Assembly: GCF_000156375.1 (NCBI RefSeq) | Contig: NZ_DS996359.1 | Location: forward strand, 565,156 to 608,413 | Direction: 5' to 3' | Source of the DNA: Desulfovibrio piger ATCC 29098 | GTDB taxonomy: Bacteria; Desulfobacterota; Desulfovibrionia; Desulfovibrionales; Desulfovibrionaceae | Length of the DNA stretch: 43,258 nt | Part shown: one piece after another, positions 16,482-23,990 of the stretch | How positions within the stretch are numbered: position 1 is the first letter of the stretch | Layout of the letters: every line of letters begins with the position of its first letter | Notes under the pieces: model-generated | Databases searched by the model: none | Seen by the model: only the letters and a program-made list of their open reading frames with translations | What the model was told of the DNA's origin: nothing | Translations under genes and position numbers: made by a program

Positions 16482-16985
16482 TCAGCTGTGCGGCAGCAGG
16501 CGGTGCAGCAGCCAGCTCAGGAGAGGCGCCAGCAGCAGGACGGTGTACAGGCGCACCAGATGGAAGGCCAGGACGGCGGGGGCGTTGGTGCCCAGGTCAG
16601 AGGCCATGCCCACCACGGCCTGCAGGCCGCCGGGGCTGGTGGCCAGGATGGCGCTGCCCGCGTCCAGCCCGGCCGAGCGGCAGATGAACCAGGCGCCCAG
16701 GGCCCCGGCCACGATGAGCAGGGCCGTGGAACCGAACATCAGGGGCGCCATGGCGCGGATCTCCAGCAGGGTGCCGCCGGTCATCATGTTGCCGACCATG
16801 ACACCGATGGCGATCTGGGCCCCCAGCTGGAACAGGCGTGGCGTGTCGGCCTCCACATGTCCCAGCATCTTGACGGCCAGGACGGCCACCACGGCGCCCA
16901 GCATGGCACCGCCGGGGATGTGCAGGAAGAAGAACAGCAGGCCGCCCGCGATGCCGCAGGCGATGAGGAGCAGGAAGGTGGTCAT
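16482..16985 (-). CDS. AbrB-family (PF05145) membrane protein, single repeat
   Basis: A 167-residue hydrophobic protein with about five membrane segments. It matches the duplicated Gram-negative AbrB membrane family in motifs such as LFFFLHIPGGAMLGAVVAV, IAIGVMVGNMMTGGTL and ILATSPGGLQAVVGMASDLG followed by VLAFHLVRLYTVLLL. Full-length members contain two such units (about 350 residues), so this is a half-size form. It ends properly in its own stop and starts with a GGAGG site, so it is not an obvious truncation. Such half proteins may work as dimers. Function unknown; some relatives are annotated as ammonia-monooxygenase-like regulators without good evidence. Confidence 0.75.
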   Translation of the reverse strand: MTTFLLLIACGIAGGLLFFFLHIPGGAMLGAVVAVLAVKMLGHVEADTPRLFQLGAQIAIGVMVGNMMTGGTLLEIRAMAPLMFGSTALLIVAGALGAWFICRSAGLDAGSAILATSPGGLQAVVGMASDLGTNAPAVLAFHLVRLYTVLLLAPLLSWLLHRLLPHS

Positions 16986-17217
16986 GGTGCCTCCGTAGGT
17001 TGCAGGGGAGGGGACCATGATGCGGCAATAGGGGAGCGGCGGTCAAGGTTGCGTGGGCAACGATTTTTCGGGGCTGCCGGAACGGGATGATGGCCGTCAC
17101 GCGGCGGGGGGAGCGAGGCGCCGGGGCAGGGGGCCGGTGAGAACGCGGGGCGAATCGGCCTGCCCGCGACGGGCGCGGCCGGTCCGTGCCGCCGGAGACG
17201 GCCGCAGGGTGGGACAG

Positions 17218-17262
17218 AAAAAAAGGGGAAGGGAAGCGCTTGTCCAGGATGCTCCCTTCCCC
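17218..17262 (-). terminator. Intrinsic terminator of the aromatic amino acid operon
   Basis: On the minus strand a 10-bp purine-rich stem (GGGGAAGGGA / TCCCTTCCCC) is followed by a run of eight or more T. It is just downstream of the tyrA-like stop. Confidence 0.88.
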
Positions 17263-17266
17263 GCTG

Positions 17267-18094
17267 TCATTTTTTCCACCACCACTGCGCGCGGCGGCAG
17301 AGCAGTTCGATATCACCGGCGGCGGCCACGTTGAGCATCTTGCGATACTGGCGCACGGCCTCATGGCTGTACGGATTGGCCTCGAAGAGGCCGGTGAACA
17401 TGGTGCCGTCCTCGGTGAGCATCTTCTCTGCCGCGTGCAGGCGGCGGCGGAAGGAGGGGGTGATATAGGGCAACAGGTCTTCCTGCCCTGCCAGCAGGGC
17501 AAAGTAGGCCAGGTTGGTGATGAAGTTCATGTTCTGGACGCGGGCCATGGCACGGTCGTGCTCGTCGGCCGTGGCCCGGAAGGTGCCGCACCCCAGGGCC
17601 CGGAAAAAGGCCTCCACCAGGGCCGTGTCCTCTTCGCGGGCCGTGCGGCCGGGCGTGACGGTCACGGGCAGGCCGTCCTCATCGGGCGTGGCCGGGCCGA
17701 AGAGCGGGTGCGTGCCCACCACCGGGCCGGGCCAGATGGCTTCCATCTGTTGCAGGGGGCGCACCTTCACCGACGTGATGTCGGCCAGGATGGCCGTGGC
17801 AGGCAGATGGGCGCAGACCGTGGCGGCCACGTCGGCAAAGACGGCCGCGGGCACGCAGAGCAGCACCAGGGCGGCGTCCTTGCAGGCCGGGGCCAGCACC
17901 GCGTCCGTCAGGGGCACGTCCACGCCCCGCATGTCCAGACCGGCGGCCGTGCCGCGGCGGCAGAGCATGGCGCCCATGCGGCCCCGGCAGCCTACGACGA
18001 GCACGGCACGCCCCTGCAGGGAGGCCGCGGCTTTCGCGGGCACAGGGCCGGTGTCGTCCCCGTCCGTCCTGGGCGTCGTGGTGTCCGGGCTCAC
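17267..18094 (-). CDS. tyrA: Prephenate dehydrogenase (TyrA)
   Basis: A 275-residue NAD(P)-dependent dehydrogenase converting prephenate to 4-hydroxyphenylpyruvate for tyrosine. A Rossmann glycine motif VVGCRGRMGAM (about residues 34-44) is followed by VLLCVPAAVF, LADITSVKVRPLQQM and VVGTHPLFGP, all standard for TyrA. There is no chorismate mutase domain; that activity is in PheA. The start is GTG, overlapping the aroA stop as GTGA, with GGGAG upstream. It is the last gene of the operon. Confidence 0.92.
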   Translation of the reverse strand: MSPDTTTPRTDGDDTGPVPAKAAASLQGRAVLVVGCRGRMGAMLCRRGTAAGLDMRGVDVPLTDAVLAPACKDAALVLLCVPAAVFADVAATVCAHLPATAILADITSVKVRPLQQMEAIWPGPVVGTHPLFGPATPDEDGLPVTVTPGRTAREEDTALVEAFFRALGCGTFRATADEHDRAMARVQNMNFITNLAYFALLAGQEDLLPYITPSFRRRLHAAEKMLTEDGTMFTGLFEANPYSHEAVRQYRKMLNVAAAGDIELLCRRAQWWWKK

Positions 18095-19461
18095 AGCAGC
18101 GGCTCCCAGACCTTCCAGAAGGTGGGGAAGGACTTGCGCACCACCAGCGGATCGTCCAGAAGGGCGTCCATGCGCTTGCCGTAGGGCAGGCCCAGCAGGG
18201 CCAGGGACATGGCGATGCGGTGGTCGTTGTGGGCCGAGAAGCGCGCGGCCTCGTCCCAGGCCGGGCCGTCGGGACCCAGACCGTGGACGGTCAGGCCGTC
18301 GTCATGCTCGTCCACACGCACGCCCAGACGGGCCAGCTCGGTGGCCGGGGCGGTGATGCGGTCGGATTCCTTGATGCGCAGATGGGCCACGTTGCGTACC
18401 CGGGTGGGACCCTGGGCAAAGGCGGCCAGCACGGCCACCGTGGGCACCAGATCCGGGCAGTGGCCCATGTCCACGTCCACGCCGCGCAGGGCCGAAGGAT
18501 GCACGGTGATGGACGTGCCCTCCACCTCGGCGCGGGCGCCCATGGCGCGCAGGATGTCCAGCATGGCGCGGTCGCCCTGCAGGGAATCGGCCCGCAGGCC
18601 GTCCACACGCACGGGACGCTTGCCCAGGGCACCGGCGGCCAGCAGATAGGAGGCCCCGGACCAGTCGCCTTCCACCTGATAGCTGCCCGCGCGGTAGGTG
18701 CCGGGCTGCACGGTGATGCGCAGGCCGTCGGGACGGGCGGTGCGCAGGGCGCGCCAGCCGCCGTCGGGCAGGACCTGCCACGGGCCGTCGGGCTCGCGGG
18801 TCTCCACGCAGAAGCGGATGCCGAAATCTTCCAGGCAATGCAGGGTCAGGCCCACATAGGGCCAGGACACGGCCTTTTGCCCGCCCAGTTCCACGCACAG
18901 GGGCGCCGGGGCCAGCGGCGCTGCCAGCAGCAGGCCCGAGAAATACTGGCTGGAGGCATCCATGCCCAGGCGAACGCGGCCGCCGTTGCGGGCGGGATCG
19001 AGGCCCGCGGCCCGCAGCAGCAGGGGCGGACAGTCGGGACGCTGCTCGAAGCGCACGTCCGTGCCCAGGGCTTCCAGGGCGCGGGTCAGCTCGTCGATGG
19101 GCCGTTCATGCATGCGCGGCGCACCGTGGATGCGGAACAGGCCGTGACCGGCGGCCAGCACGGCGGTCAGCAGGCGGCAGGTGGTGCCGGATTCGTGCAC
19201 GTCGCAGCTCAGGGGCGTGTCCGTGCCGCCCCGGGGACGGCCGTCCATGCCGGTGACGCGCCAGCCGCCCTCCTCGGCGGGCAGGGCCTCCATGCGGGCA
19301 CCGGCGGCGCAAAGGATGGCGCGGGTGCATTCCAGGTCGCGGCTGTCCAGCACATGGTGCAGCTCGGAAGTGCCGTGGGCCAGGGCCGCGCCGATGCAGT
19401 AGCGGTGCGAGATGGATTTGGAGGCCGGGGCCCGCACGCAGGCGGTATCTGGGCTAGGCAT
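18091..19461 (-). CDS. aroA: 5-enolpyruvylshikimate-3-phosphate synthase (AroA, EPSPS)
   Basis: A 456-residue enzyme transferring enolpyruvyl from PEP to shikimate-3-phosphate. N-terminal APASKSISHRYCIGAALAHG and DVHESGTTCRLLTAVLA are the paired substrate-binding motifs. LRIKESDRITAPATEL and the C-terminal NDHRIAMSLALLGL are further family signatures. The substrate loop reads ESGTTCR instead of the usual NAGT-type motif, so it is not the classical class I form. The start at 19461 overlaps the end of pheA by 8 bp and has GGAGG upstream. Confidence 0.94.
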   Translation of the reverse strand: MPSPDTACVRAPASKSISHRYCIGAALAHGTSELHHVLDSRDLECTRAILCAAGARMEALPAEEGGWRVTGMDGRPRGGTDTPLSCDVHESGTTCRLLTAVLAAGHGLFRIHGAPRMHERPIDELTRALEALGTDVRFEQRPDCPPLLLRAAGLDPARNGGRVRLGMDASSQYFSGLLLAAPLAPAPLCVELGGQKAVSWPYVGLTLHCLEDFGIRFCVETREPDGPWQVLPDGGWRALRTARPDGLRITVQPGTYRAGSYQVEGDWSGASYLLAAGALGKRPVRVDGLRADSLQGDRAMLDILRAMGARAEVEGTSITVHPSALRGVDVDMGHCPDLVPTVAVLAAFAQGPTRVRNVAHLRIKESDRITAPATELARLGVRVDEHDDGLTVHGLGPDGPAWDEAARFSAHNDHRIAMSLALLGLPYGKRMDALLDDPLVVRKSFPTFWKVWEPLL

Positions 19462-20635
19462 GGCTGTCCTCCACGTCGTCCAGGCCGATGCGGTCCAGCT
19501 GCGGTCCGGTGGCGTAGCTGCCCAGGATGCGGAAGCTGGTGCAGGTTTCGGCCAGCTTCTGGAGCAGGTCCTCATACTGGGGGGCGGTCAGGTCGCATTC
19601 CACGTCCGTGAAGAAGACATACTTCCAGCACTGGCCGCGCAGGGGACGGGACTCCAGCTTACGCATGTTGATCTTGTGCTCGGCCAGCAGGGAGAGCACG
19701 CCGGAGAGCGTACCGGACTTGTCCGGCAGGGTGAAGAGCATGGAGGTCTTGTCCGCGCCGGTATGGCCGGGCACGGGAGCGGTGCGCGGCAGCTTGTCCA
19801 GCTGTCCCACGGGCTTGGGGCCGATGATGACGAAGCGCGTCCAGTTGCCGGGCTCGTCCTCGATGCGGCGGGCCAGGATGGAAAGGCCGGTCATGTCGGC
19901 CAGCTTGCCGTTGCCGATGGCCGCGGACTGCGGATTGGCGGCGGCCATGCGGGCCGCGGCGGCGGTGGATTCCACGGGGATGAGGCCCGCCTGGGGCAGG
20001 TGGCTGCGCAGCCAGCCGCCGCACTGGGCCAGAGGCTGGGGATGCGAGTAGACCGTGGTGATCTCGGCCAGGCTGGCGGCGTGGCTCAGCAGGCAGTGCG
20101 AGATGGGCGAGAAGAGCTCGGCCTGGATATGCACGTCATACTTGAGGAACAGGTCGAAGCTGACGCCCACGGTGCCCTGCAGGGAATTTTCCAGCGGCAC
20201 CACGCCCAGCTCGCAGCGGCCGGAGTGCACGTCGGCGAAGACCTGCGGCAGGTCGTTGCAGGGGTGGAAGCTGGCGGCATGGCCCAGGTACTCCACGCCG
20301 GCAAAATAGGAGAAGGTGCCTTCCGGGCCCAGATAGGCCACGTTCTGCGGGCGTTGCAGGGCGCGCGACGAGGAGAAGATCTCGCGCCAGATGGCACGCA
20401 GGTGTTCTTCGGGCAGGGGACCGTCGTTCTTGCGGGCCAGGCCGTCCAGCACTTCGCGCTCGCGCAGGGGCTTGAACACGATGCCGGGGTCCCCGGCCTT
20501 GATGCGGCCCACTTCCAGGCTCAGGGCGGCGCGGCGGTTGAACAGCGCCAGCAGTTCCTGGTCCACGCTGTCGATCTCGCCGCGGATGGCGGTCAGGCGC
20601 TGGGGGGCGTCGGAGGGGGAATGTGCGTCGGCCAT
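19454..20635 (-). CDS. pheA: Bifunctional chorismate mutase / prephenate dehydratase (PheA)
   Basis: A 393-residue fusion protein. Residues 10-95 are an AroQ-type chorismate mutase (IRGEIDSVDQELLALFNRRAAL, with RIKAG and REREVL helices). Residues ~100-285 are prephenate dehydratase (VAYLGPEGTFSYFA, GVVPLENSLQGTVG, STAAAARMA, and the catalytic NWTRFVIIG). The rest is an ACT regulatory domain, with TSMLFTLPDKSGTLSGVLSL and the ESRP motif (LESRPLRGQCWKYVFF) that mediates phenylalanine feedback inhibition. It begins one base after the DHQ synthase II stop. Confidence 0.96.
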   Translation of the reverse strand: MADAHSPSDAPQRLTAIRGEIDSVDQELLALFNRRAALSLEVGRIKAGDPGIVFKPLREREVLDGLARKNDGPLPEEHLRAIWREIFSSSRALQRPQNVAYLGPEGTFSYFAGVEYLGHAASFHPCNDLPQVFADVHSGRCELGVVPLENSLQGTVGVSFDLFLKYDVHIQAELFSPISHCLLSHAASLAEITTVYSHPQPLAQCGGWLRSHLPQAGLIPVESTAAAARMAAANPQSAAIGNGKLADMTGLSILARRIEDEPGNWTRFVIIGPKPVGQLDKLPRTAPVPGHTGADKTSMLFTLPDKSGTLSGVLSLLAEHKINMRKLESRPLRGQCWKYVFFTDVECDLTAPQYEDLLQKLAETCTSFRILGSYATGPQLDRIGLDDVEDSHA

Positions 20636-20636
20636 G

Positions 20637-21620
20637 CTACACCTCGCGGATCTCTTCCTGGATGCGCATGCCGAAGTGGCGGCCTGCCTGATCCAGGCGG
20701 CAGAGCACCGTATCGCCGGGCTTGAGGCTGACCACGCTCAGGGGCGTGCCGTCAGGGGCGGTCAGGCGGATGGTCTCGGCGTTCTGCAGGAACACGGCGC
20801 CGCGCTTGGGGCCTTCGGGGGTCTCGGCCTCGGCTTCCACCAGCAGCATGGGGCGCACTTCGATCTTGACCCGGCCCACCGTGGCCACGCTGGTCTGGCC
20901 GTCGGCGTCCACGATGAGCACTTCCTGTCCCGCGGCCAGTTCGCCCAGGTAGCAGGTCTTGTCGTGGGGCAGGCGGGCATAGGCATGCACGGCCCCGGCG
21001 TTGACCCTGAAGGGACGGGCGGCCACATATTCGTTGTGTTCGGTCTCGGCATGGACAAGGAAGGTGAAGGCGCTGGAATTGCCCACCAGCATGCCCTGGC
21101 CGCGCTTGAGCAGGGAAAGGGTGTCGGCGCAGACGCGGTGCCCCAGGCCTACGGGTTCCACACGGGTGATGACGGCTTTCTGCAATTCCTCGCGCCCCTG
21201 CGAGATCTTGCACTGGGCCACGATGGCCTTGAGTTCGGCCAGGGCCTCGGGCAGGACCACGATGCCGTCCACGCCGCGCTCCAGGATGCCGGCGGCCAGA
21301 CGGGCCTCTTCCAGGCTGCCCGCCTCGGCCAGCACGTTGTCGGCCTGGGCCAGCAGGTTCTCCACGGGGATGATCTCCCAGCCGCGGGCCAGGCAGGCGG
21401 TCTCACCGGCCTTGAGGCGAGCCAGCAGGGCCTCCTCGTCGGCCTTGACGTTCAGCGGCACGCTGGCCACGTCCTCGCAGGCCCAGACGGTGCAGCGGGA
21501 AAGGGCGGCCACTTTCTCCACCTGGGCGCGGGGCACGATGACCCCGTCCACACCGGATTCCAGGGCCAGGGTCACGTCGGCCTTGCTGAACGGTTCGCAA
21601 CGGTAGTAGATGCGGGCCAT
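20637..21620 (-). CDS. 3-dehydroquinate synthase II (AroB', archaeal type)
   Basis: A 327-residue protein of the DHQ synthase II family (PF01959). It oxidatively deaminates and cyclises 2-amino-3,7-dideoxy-D-threo-hept-6-ulosonate to 3-dehydroquinate, replacing the classical AroB. Visible family segments are VDGVIVPRAQVEKVAAL, GVDGIVVLPEALAELKAI, the basic/glycine run GQGMLVGNSSAFTFLVHAE and RPFRVNAGAVHAY. I chose the start at 21620 because it is 1 base past the previous stop and has GGGAGA upstream; sequence before it is out-of-frame aldolase gene. It works directly with the adjacent aldolase. Confidence 0.93.
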   Translation of the reverse strand: MARIYYRCEPFSKADVTLALESGVDGVIVPRAQVEKVAALSRCTVWACEDVASVPLNVKADEEALLARLKAGETACLARGWEIIPVENLLAQADNVLAEAGSLEEARLAAGILERGVDGIVVLPEALAELKAIVAQCKISQGREELQKAVITRVEPVGLGHRVCADTLSLLKRGQGMLVGNSSAFTFLVHAETEHNEYVAARPFRVNAGAVHAYARLPHDKTCYLGELAAGQEVLIVDADGQTSVATVGRVKIEVRPMLLVEAEAETPEGPKRGAVFLQNAETIRLTAPDGTPLSVVSLKPGDTVLCRLDQAGRHFGMRIQEEIREV

Positions 21621-21621
21621 G

Positions 21622-22419
21622 CTATTCTCCCACGATGGCCAGGGCTTCTTCCACCGTGGCGTTCTCATGCACGATGGCGCGCAGGGCACGCACGAGCTGG
21701 ATGCGGTTGGGATGCTGGAACACGTTGCGGCCCATGGAGATGCCCGCGCCGCCGGCCTTGATGGCATCGTGCACCATCTGGAGCACGTCGCGGGTGGATT
21801 CCATGCGTTCGCCGCCGGCGATGACCACGGGCACGCAGCAGGAAGAGACCACGTCGGAGAAGCTTTCCATGTCGCCGGTGTAGGGCACCTTGACGATGTC
21901 CGCGCCCAGTTCCACACCCACGCGGGCACAGTGGGCCACCACGTCGGGAGCGAAGCCGTTCTTGATGGCCGGGCCGCGGGCGTACATCATGGCCAGCAGG
22001 GGCATGTGCCAGTCGTCACAGGCGGCGGCCACGCGGCCCAGGTCGGCCAGCATCAGGCGCTCGTTGGGATCGCCCAGGTTCACATGCACGGAGACGCAGT
22101 CGGCGCCGTGCTTGATGCCTTCTTCCACGGTGCCCACCAGAGTCTTGGTGTTGCCCTGGGGAGAGAGCATGGTGGAGGCGGACAGGTGGACGATGAGGCC
22201 CACGTCCTTGCCGGCGTTGCGGTGCGAGCAGCGCACCAGGCCCTTGTGCATGAGCACGGCGTCCGCGCCGCCCACGGCCATGTCGTTGACGGTCTCGCGC
22301 ATGTCGATGAGGCCGTCGACGGCACCGATGGTCACGCCGTGGTCCATGGGAACGATGATAGTGCGGCCGGTTTCACGATTGATGATGCGTTCCAGACGAA
22401 CCTGTTTGCCAAGGTACAT
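21622..22419 (-). CDS. DhnA-family aldolase, 2-amino-3,7-dideoxy-D-threo-hept-6-ulosonate (ADH) synthase
   Basis: A 265-residue class I aldolase of the DhnA/FBA family. In this context it condenses aspartate semialdehyde with 6-deoxy-5-ketofructose 1-phosphate, the archaeal-type first step of the shikimate pathway. Key segments are IIVPMDHGVTIGAVDGL, VLMHKGLVR, VSVHVNLGDPNE, and the Schiff-base lysine region ADIVKVPYTGD followed by VPVVIAGGE and GGAGISMGRNVFQ. AAGGAG lies eight bases before ATG 22419. It is the first structural gene behind an aromatic attenuator, which fits feedback control of the pathway entry. Confidence 0.92.
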   Translation of the reverse strand: MYLGKQVRLERIINRETGRTIIVPMDHGVTIGAVDGLIDMRETVNDMAVGGADAVLMHKGLVRCSHRNAGKDVGLIVHLSASTMLSPQGNTKTLVGTVEEGIKHGADCVSVHVNLGDPNERLMLADLGRVAAACDDWHMPLLAMMYARGPAIKNGFAPDVVAHCARVGVELGADIVKVPYTGDMESFSDVVSSCCVPVVIAGGERMESTRDVLQMVHDAIKAGGAGISMGRNVFQHPNRIQLVRALRAIVHENATVEEALAIVGE

Positions 22420-22465
22420 GGGATCTCTCCTTGTGGAATGGAGCCGTTCCGGCGGCGCTGGATAC

Positions 22466-22500
22466 AAAAAAAGGGCCGCCGGCTGTATGCCTGCGGCCCC
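22466..22500 (-). terminator. Attenuator terminator upstream of the aromatic operon
   Basis: On the minus strand GGGCCGC and GCGGCCC arms (22493-22499 and 22473-22479) with an inner GGC/GCC pairing are followed by seven T. It lies between the leader peptide and the aldolase gene. The competing antiterminator pairs 22538-22545 with 22489-22496 (8 bp, one G-U), which breaks the left arm of the terminator. Confidence 0.88.
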
Positions 22501-22508
22501 GAAACTCT

Positions 22509-22525
22509 CTGACAGAAGATGTCAG
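22509..22525 (-). promoter_or_regulatory. Small hairpin at the leader-peptide stop codon
   Basis: CTGACA-N5-TGTCAG, a perfect 6-bp stem that begins within the leader peptide's stop codon. Together with the CCTG-N4-CAGG pairing at 22533-22544 it makes up the alternative structures upstream of the attenuator terminator. Confidence 0.55.
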
Positions 22526-22629
22526 CAAAGCTCCTGACCACAGGCTCCGCTAAAGTACGCAAAATAAAACCAACTAAAGCAAAAGCCGGTAGCAGCGTAG
22601 CAGGAGGTGGCAGGAACGAAACGGGACAT
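22522..22629 (-). CDS. Aromatic-rich leader peptide of the aro/phe/tyr operon
   Basis: A 35-codon ORF, MSRFVPATSCY then AATGFCFSWFYFAYFSGACG, ending QELC. Residues 16-26 (FCFSWFYFAYF) contain nine aromatic residues of eleven (six Phe, two Tyr, one Trp). GGAG lies eight bases before the ATG, and the ORF sits between a promoter (22656-22684) and an intrinsic terminator. This is the architecture of ribosome-mediated attenuation as in pheL: low charged tRNA-Phe or tRNA-Tyr would stall the ribosome, free the antiterminator and allow transcription into the aldolase gene. Identified from sequence only. Confidence 0.88.
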   Translation of the reverse strand: MSRFVPATSCYAATGFCFSWFYFAYFSGACGQELC

Positions 22630-22655
22630 CTTCAAAACTCCAACAGTTTCCACGA

Positions 22656-22684
22656 ACGCTACGCCGCAGCCCGGGGCTTGTCAA
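22656..22684 (-). promoter_or_regulatory. Candidate sigma-70 promoter of the aromatic operon
   Basis: On the minus strand a perfect -35 TTGACA (22684-22679), a 17-bp spacer and a weak -10 TAGCGT (22661-22656). A start near 22649 would give a leader of about 20 nt before the leader-peptide ATG. Confidence 0.6.
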
Positions 22685-22843
22685 GAGCCGCTCGTGAAAA
22701 AAATGCCTCCCGCCGGAAAATAACGGAGGATAATTTTTTATCCTATTGTTTTTATTTATCTAAAAATCATTCTTTGCATAAGGGGAAGCCGCCAGGAGCC
22801 CAGCAAGGGGACAGCTCGGCCCTGGGGCGCCCTCCCGGCACAG

Positions 22844-22879
22844 AAAAAAGGCAGCTGACGTAATCCCGTCATCTGCCTT
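22844..22879 (-). terminator. Intrinsic terminator of the cbiR-like/DHH unit
   Basis: Minus-strand stem AAGGCAG-A-TGACG / CGTCA-G-CTGCCTT (one mismatch, 6-nt loop) ending in a six-T run. It is 25 bp after the DHH gene stop. Confidence 0.85.
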
Positions 22880-22903
22880 CTTGCCCGTCTGACTGTCGTC
22901 CCC

Positions 22904-23983
22904 TTATGCCCCGTGGGCCAGTGCCTGTACGGGAGCGGGCTCCAGCTTTTCGCTGTGCACGGCCTGCTGTCCGGCGTTCTCGGCCAGGGGCGCGGCGCTG
23001 GCCGTGACCGGGCGCAGCTTGCGGCTGTGCAGGCGCTGGAAGATGAATTCCGCAGGCTTGGTGCCCGCCGGGATGGCGGCAAGGGGGAATTCCGCGCGGC
23101 CCAGGTTGCGGTGGCCGCCGGCGGAACCCACGTCGTAGAAGCAGGCGTCGGCCAGACGGCCGATGTCGCGGCTGCCGTCACCGCGGAAGATGACCACCAC
23201 GGTCTTTTCCACCACGCCGCAGACGGCGATCCACTTGAGGCCGTGCACGCGGGTGAAAAAGTCGGCCACGGCCACCAGCAGGTCGGCGCTGTCCACCTCG
23301 TTGAGCCAGACCATGGCCCCGCCCCGGCAGTCCCGCAGGGAGCGGAAGGCACGGGAGAAAAGGGGCAGCCAGGCGCGCAGGTATTCGCTGCGGATGATGC
23401 GGCGCAGCAGGGTGGCGTCGGCATGCTTGATGAGCCACTGGTAGGCGCGCAGGTCGTCCTCGCCGCCGGAGCGCTCGAAGGTGGCGGTATCCGTGCGGAT
23501 GCCGTAGAGCAGCGCCGTGGAGAGCAGCGGCCCGGGCTTGATGCGCAGGCCCTGCAGGTAGCGGGTCATCATGGTGCTGGTGGCACCGAAGCCGGGGCGG
23601 ATGTCGCAGAAGGGCGCCTGCGGCAGCTGGCCCGCAGTAAGGGGATGATGGTCGATGATGAGGTCGAAGGTGATGCCCTGGAAGGCCGGGTTGTGGTGGG
23701 GCTGGGAGTCCACCATGGCGAAATTGGTATAGAGATCGGCCTTTTCTGGCTGCCAGAGCTTGGCCGGGATGCGCAGGTAGCGGATCATGGCCAGGTTGTC
23801 GGGCCGGGTGACTTCGTTGATGCGGAAGATGTCCACACCGCGCACACGATGCGCCATGATGCGCTTGAGCGCCAGCGCCGAGGCCAGGGCGTCGGGATCC
23901 GCCGAGATGAGGATGGCCCAGCGCTGATCCTTGGTCAGTGTCTGCCGCCACTGTCGCATCTGCACTACATAGGGATTGGTCAT
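22904..23983 (-). CDS. DHH-family phosphoesterase
   Basis: A 359-residue protein of the DHH/DHHA1 phosphoesterase superfamily (NrnA nanoRNases, c-di-AMP phosphodiesterases, pyrophosphatases). Motifs are ISADPDALASALAL (residues 27-40), VDSQPHH (91-97), the diagnostic DHHP (111-114), and a C-terminal substrate-binding region with GGHRNLGRAEFPL. The first motif has Ser-Ala where the usual His-Asn-Pro-Asp type carries a metal-binding His, so metal binding or substrate may differ from NrnA. It follows the CbiR-like gene by 7 bp and shares its terminator. Substrate unknown. Confidence 0.87.
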   Translation of the reverse strand: MTNPYVVQMRQWRQTLTKDQRWAILISADPDALASALALKRIMAHRVRGVDIFRINEVTRPDNLAMIRYLRIPAKLWQPEKADLYTNFAMVDSQPHHNPAFQGITFDLIIDHHPLTAGQLPQAPFCDIRPGFGATSTMMTRYLQGLRIKPGPLLSTALLYGIRTDTATFERSGGEDDLRAYQWLIKHADATLLRRIIRSEYLRAWLPLFSRAFRSLRDCRGGAMVWLNEVDSADLLVAVADFFTRVHGLKWIAVCGVVEKTVVVIFRGDGSRDIGRLADACFYDVGSAGGHRNLGRAEFPLAAIPAGTKPAEFIFQRLHSRKLRPVTASAAPLAENAGQQAVHSEKLEPAPVQALAHGA

Positions 23984-23990
23984 GACCGCT

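Noticed and set aside
16407..17090. A 227-codon plus-strand frame after the aldo/keto reductase
   Set aside because: It begins inside the reductase terminator and is the Gln/Gly/His-rich antisense of the AbrB-family gene.
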